Source: Quillaja saponaria (lineage: Eukaryota > Streptophyta > Magnoliopsida > Fabales > Quillajaceae). Taken from it: a DNA stretch of 64,000 nucleotides. A program made the translations under genes and the position numbers. The notes under the pieces are model-generated. The model worked only from the letters and a program-made list of their open reading frames with translations. It was not told the DNA's origin and ran no database searches. The DNA is taken from positions 20,685,071-20,749,070 of the forward strand of contig CM055618.1 of NCBI GenBank assembly GCA_029379385.1, in the 5' to 3' direction. Shown in pieces: positions 63,241 through 64,000 of this stretch. The first letter of the stretch is position 1. Each line of letters starts with the position of its first letter.

Positions 63241-64000
63241 AGTTTATGGTGCTTATAAGTTGATGGCTTTTCGTCTCATTTGAGATTTCTGAAAGGGCTT
63301 AACTTGCATGATTGGTACGTGCGTCGTAGACACAAGTTCAGCTCTTCATGTAGGATTCTTGCTAGACACAATAAAGCTTGGCTGCAGAGGATATTTCGCA
63401 GTGCTGGTTTTGACCCGAGATTGTATTACTAGTTACTAGTGTATATAAAGTATAGCGTTCTTTTATTATCAAAGAAAAAAAAAATTTCTAAAAATGTAGG
63501 CTGCCTTTTTGGTCATGGAGGCTAGAACCATCTTGGCCAGCAAGAAAGAAAGAACTTTGCAAAGCCGGTGAAAAAATTCTGGCTGATATGGTGAAAAACT
63601 ATATTAAGATACTGCTTCTTGTATTTAGAGTGTTTTCAGTTAGTAGTAAAAATATCAGAACTTGAAATTAATATTTTTTTAACTACTCTATATTGTTATA
63701 TCGCCATTAAAAGTAAGAATGAGTGAATGTGTTATTTGGTTCAAATATTGAAGTTTTTCAGCATTCGCTCTGGACGATCCTGTAAACCATCCCTCGAAAA
63801 GCATTGGCCCGAACATGCATAGTAAAACACCATTTTGTAGAATACATCTTAGCCACAACTTAAGTATGAAAACTTGAGGCCATTAATTTCACAATAGTAC
63901 AGTTTTGGGCTCCAGTCAAGAATAGAATGTAATTGTGCTATATTTTTCATTTGGGTTTGTAGGTCAGATTTTAATTCATTTGTCAGATATAGTTGATATT
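63241..64000. other. 3' flank of the PHD-finger copy, no gene seen
   Basis: The first part probably corresponds to the former 3' UTR. No other coding or repeat feature is seen before the window ends. Confidence 0.4.

Overview
This is a plant nuclear window, from a eudicot as far as the proteins tell. The genes are intron-rich with GT-AG junctions, the intergenic DNA is very AT-rich, and the families are plant ones: YSL metal transporter, early-nodulin-like phytocyanin, methionine gamma-lyase, MYC-type bHLH, DUF4228 protein, and two proteins that look chloroplast-targeted. I could not fix the species. There is no rRNA, CRISPR, operon or convincing tRNA gene.

Layout. 1.36-5.5 kb: a decayed but intron-retaining copy of MTA, the plant METTL3 m6A methyltransferase. 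6.3-11.8 kb: three compact genes, namely a phytocyanin-like (ENODL) gene on the minus strand, a divergent gene for an unknown chloroplast membrane protein, and a convergent gene for a second unknown chloroplast membrane protein. 12.5-20.3 kb: a 21-exon Ste20-like kinase on the minus strand, carrying a SINE and a possible duplicated cassette exon in its introns. 21.4-22.5 kb: an At1g01500-like gene with an apparent frameshift. 22.5-26.8 kb: AT-rich DNA with old tandem duplications. 26.9-29.6 kb: a seven-exon YSL transporter. 31.7 kb: a small 88-aa basic-zipper-like ORF beside a three-copy array of about 440 bp whose units end like Helitron 3' termini. 34.7-39.7 kb: an eight-exon EMB8-type alpha/beta hydrolase. 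40.6-41.7 kb: an element with long inverted repeats. 42.5-45.0 kb: methionine gamma-lyase in two exons. 46.7 kb: a bHLH protein lacking the MYC N-terminal half. 48-49.8 kb: a copia remnant. 50.8-51.6 kb: a DUF4228 gene broken by a frameshift. 52.6-63.2 kb: a decayed PHD-finger gene with an RTE-type LINE in one intron.

The strongest theme is gene loss in place. Two large regulatory genes, MTA and the PHD-finger gene, keep exon order and introns but carry several independent frameshifts and nonsense codons. That is the pattern expected when one copy of a duplicated segment decays, with working paralogues elsewhere. Between them sit apparently intact genes. I see no novel multi-gene system. The most unusual single items are the mini-bZIP-like ORF, the N-terminally truncated bHLH with an altered DNA-contact residue, the possible duplicated cassette exon in the kinase, and the Helitron-like tandem array.

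Exon coordinates were read by hand from splice consensus, reading phase and family resemblance. No alignment or transcript data were available.
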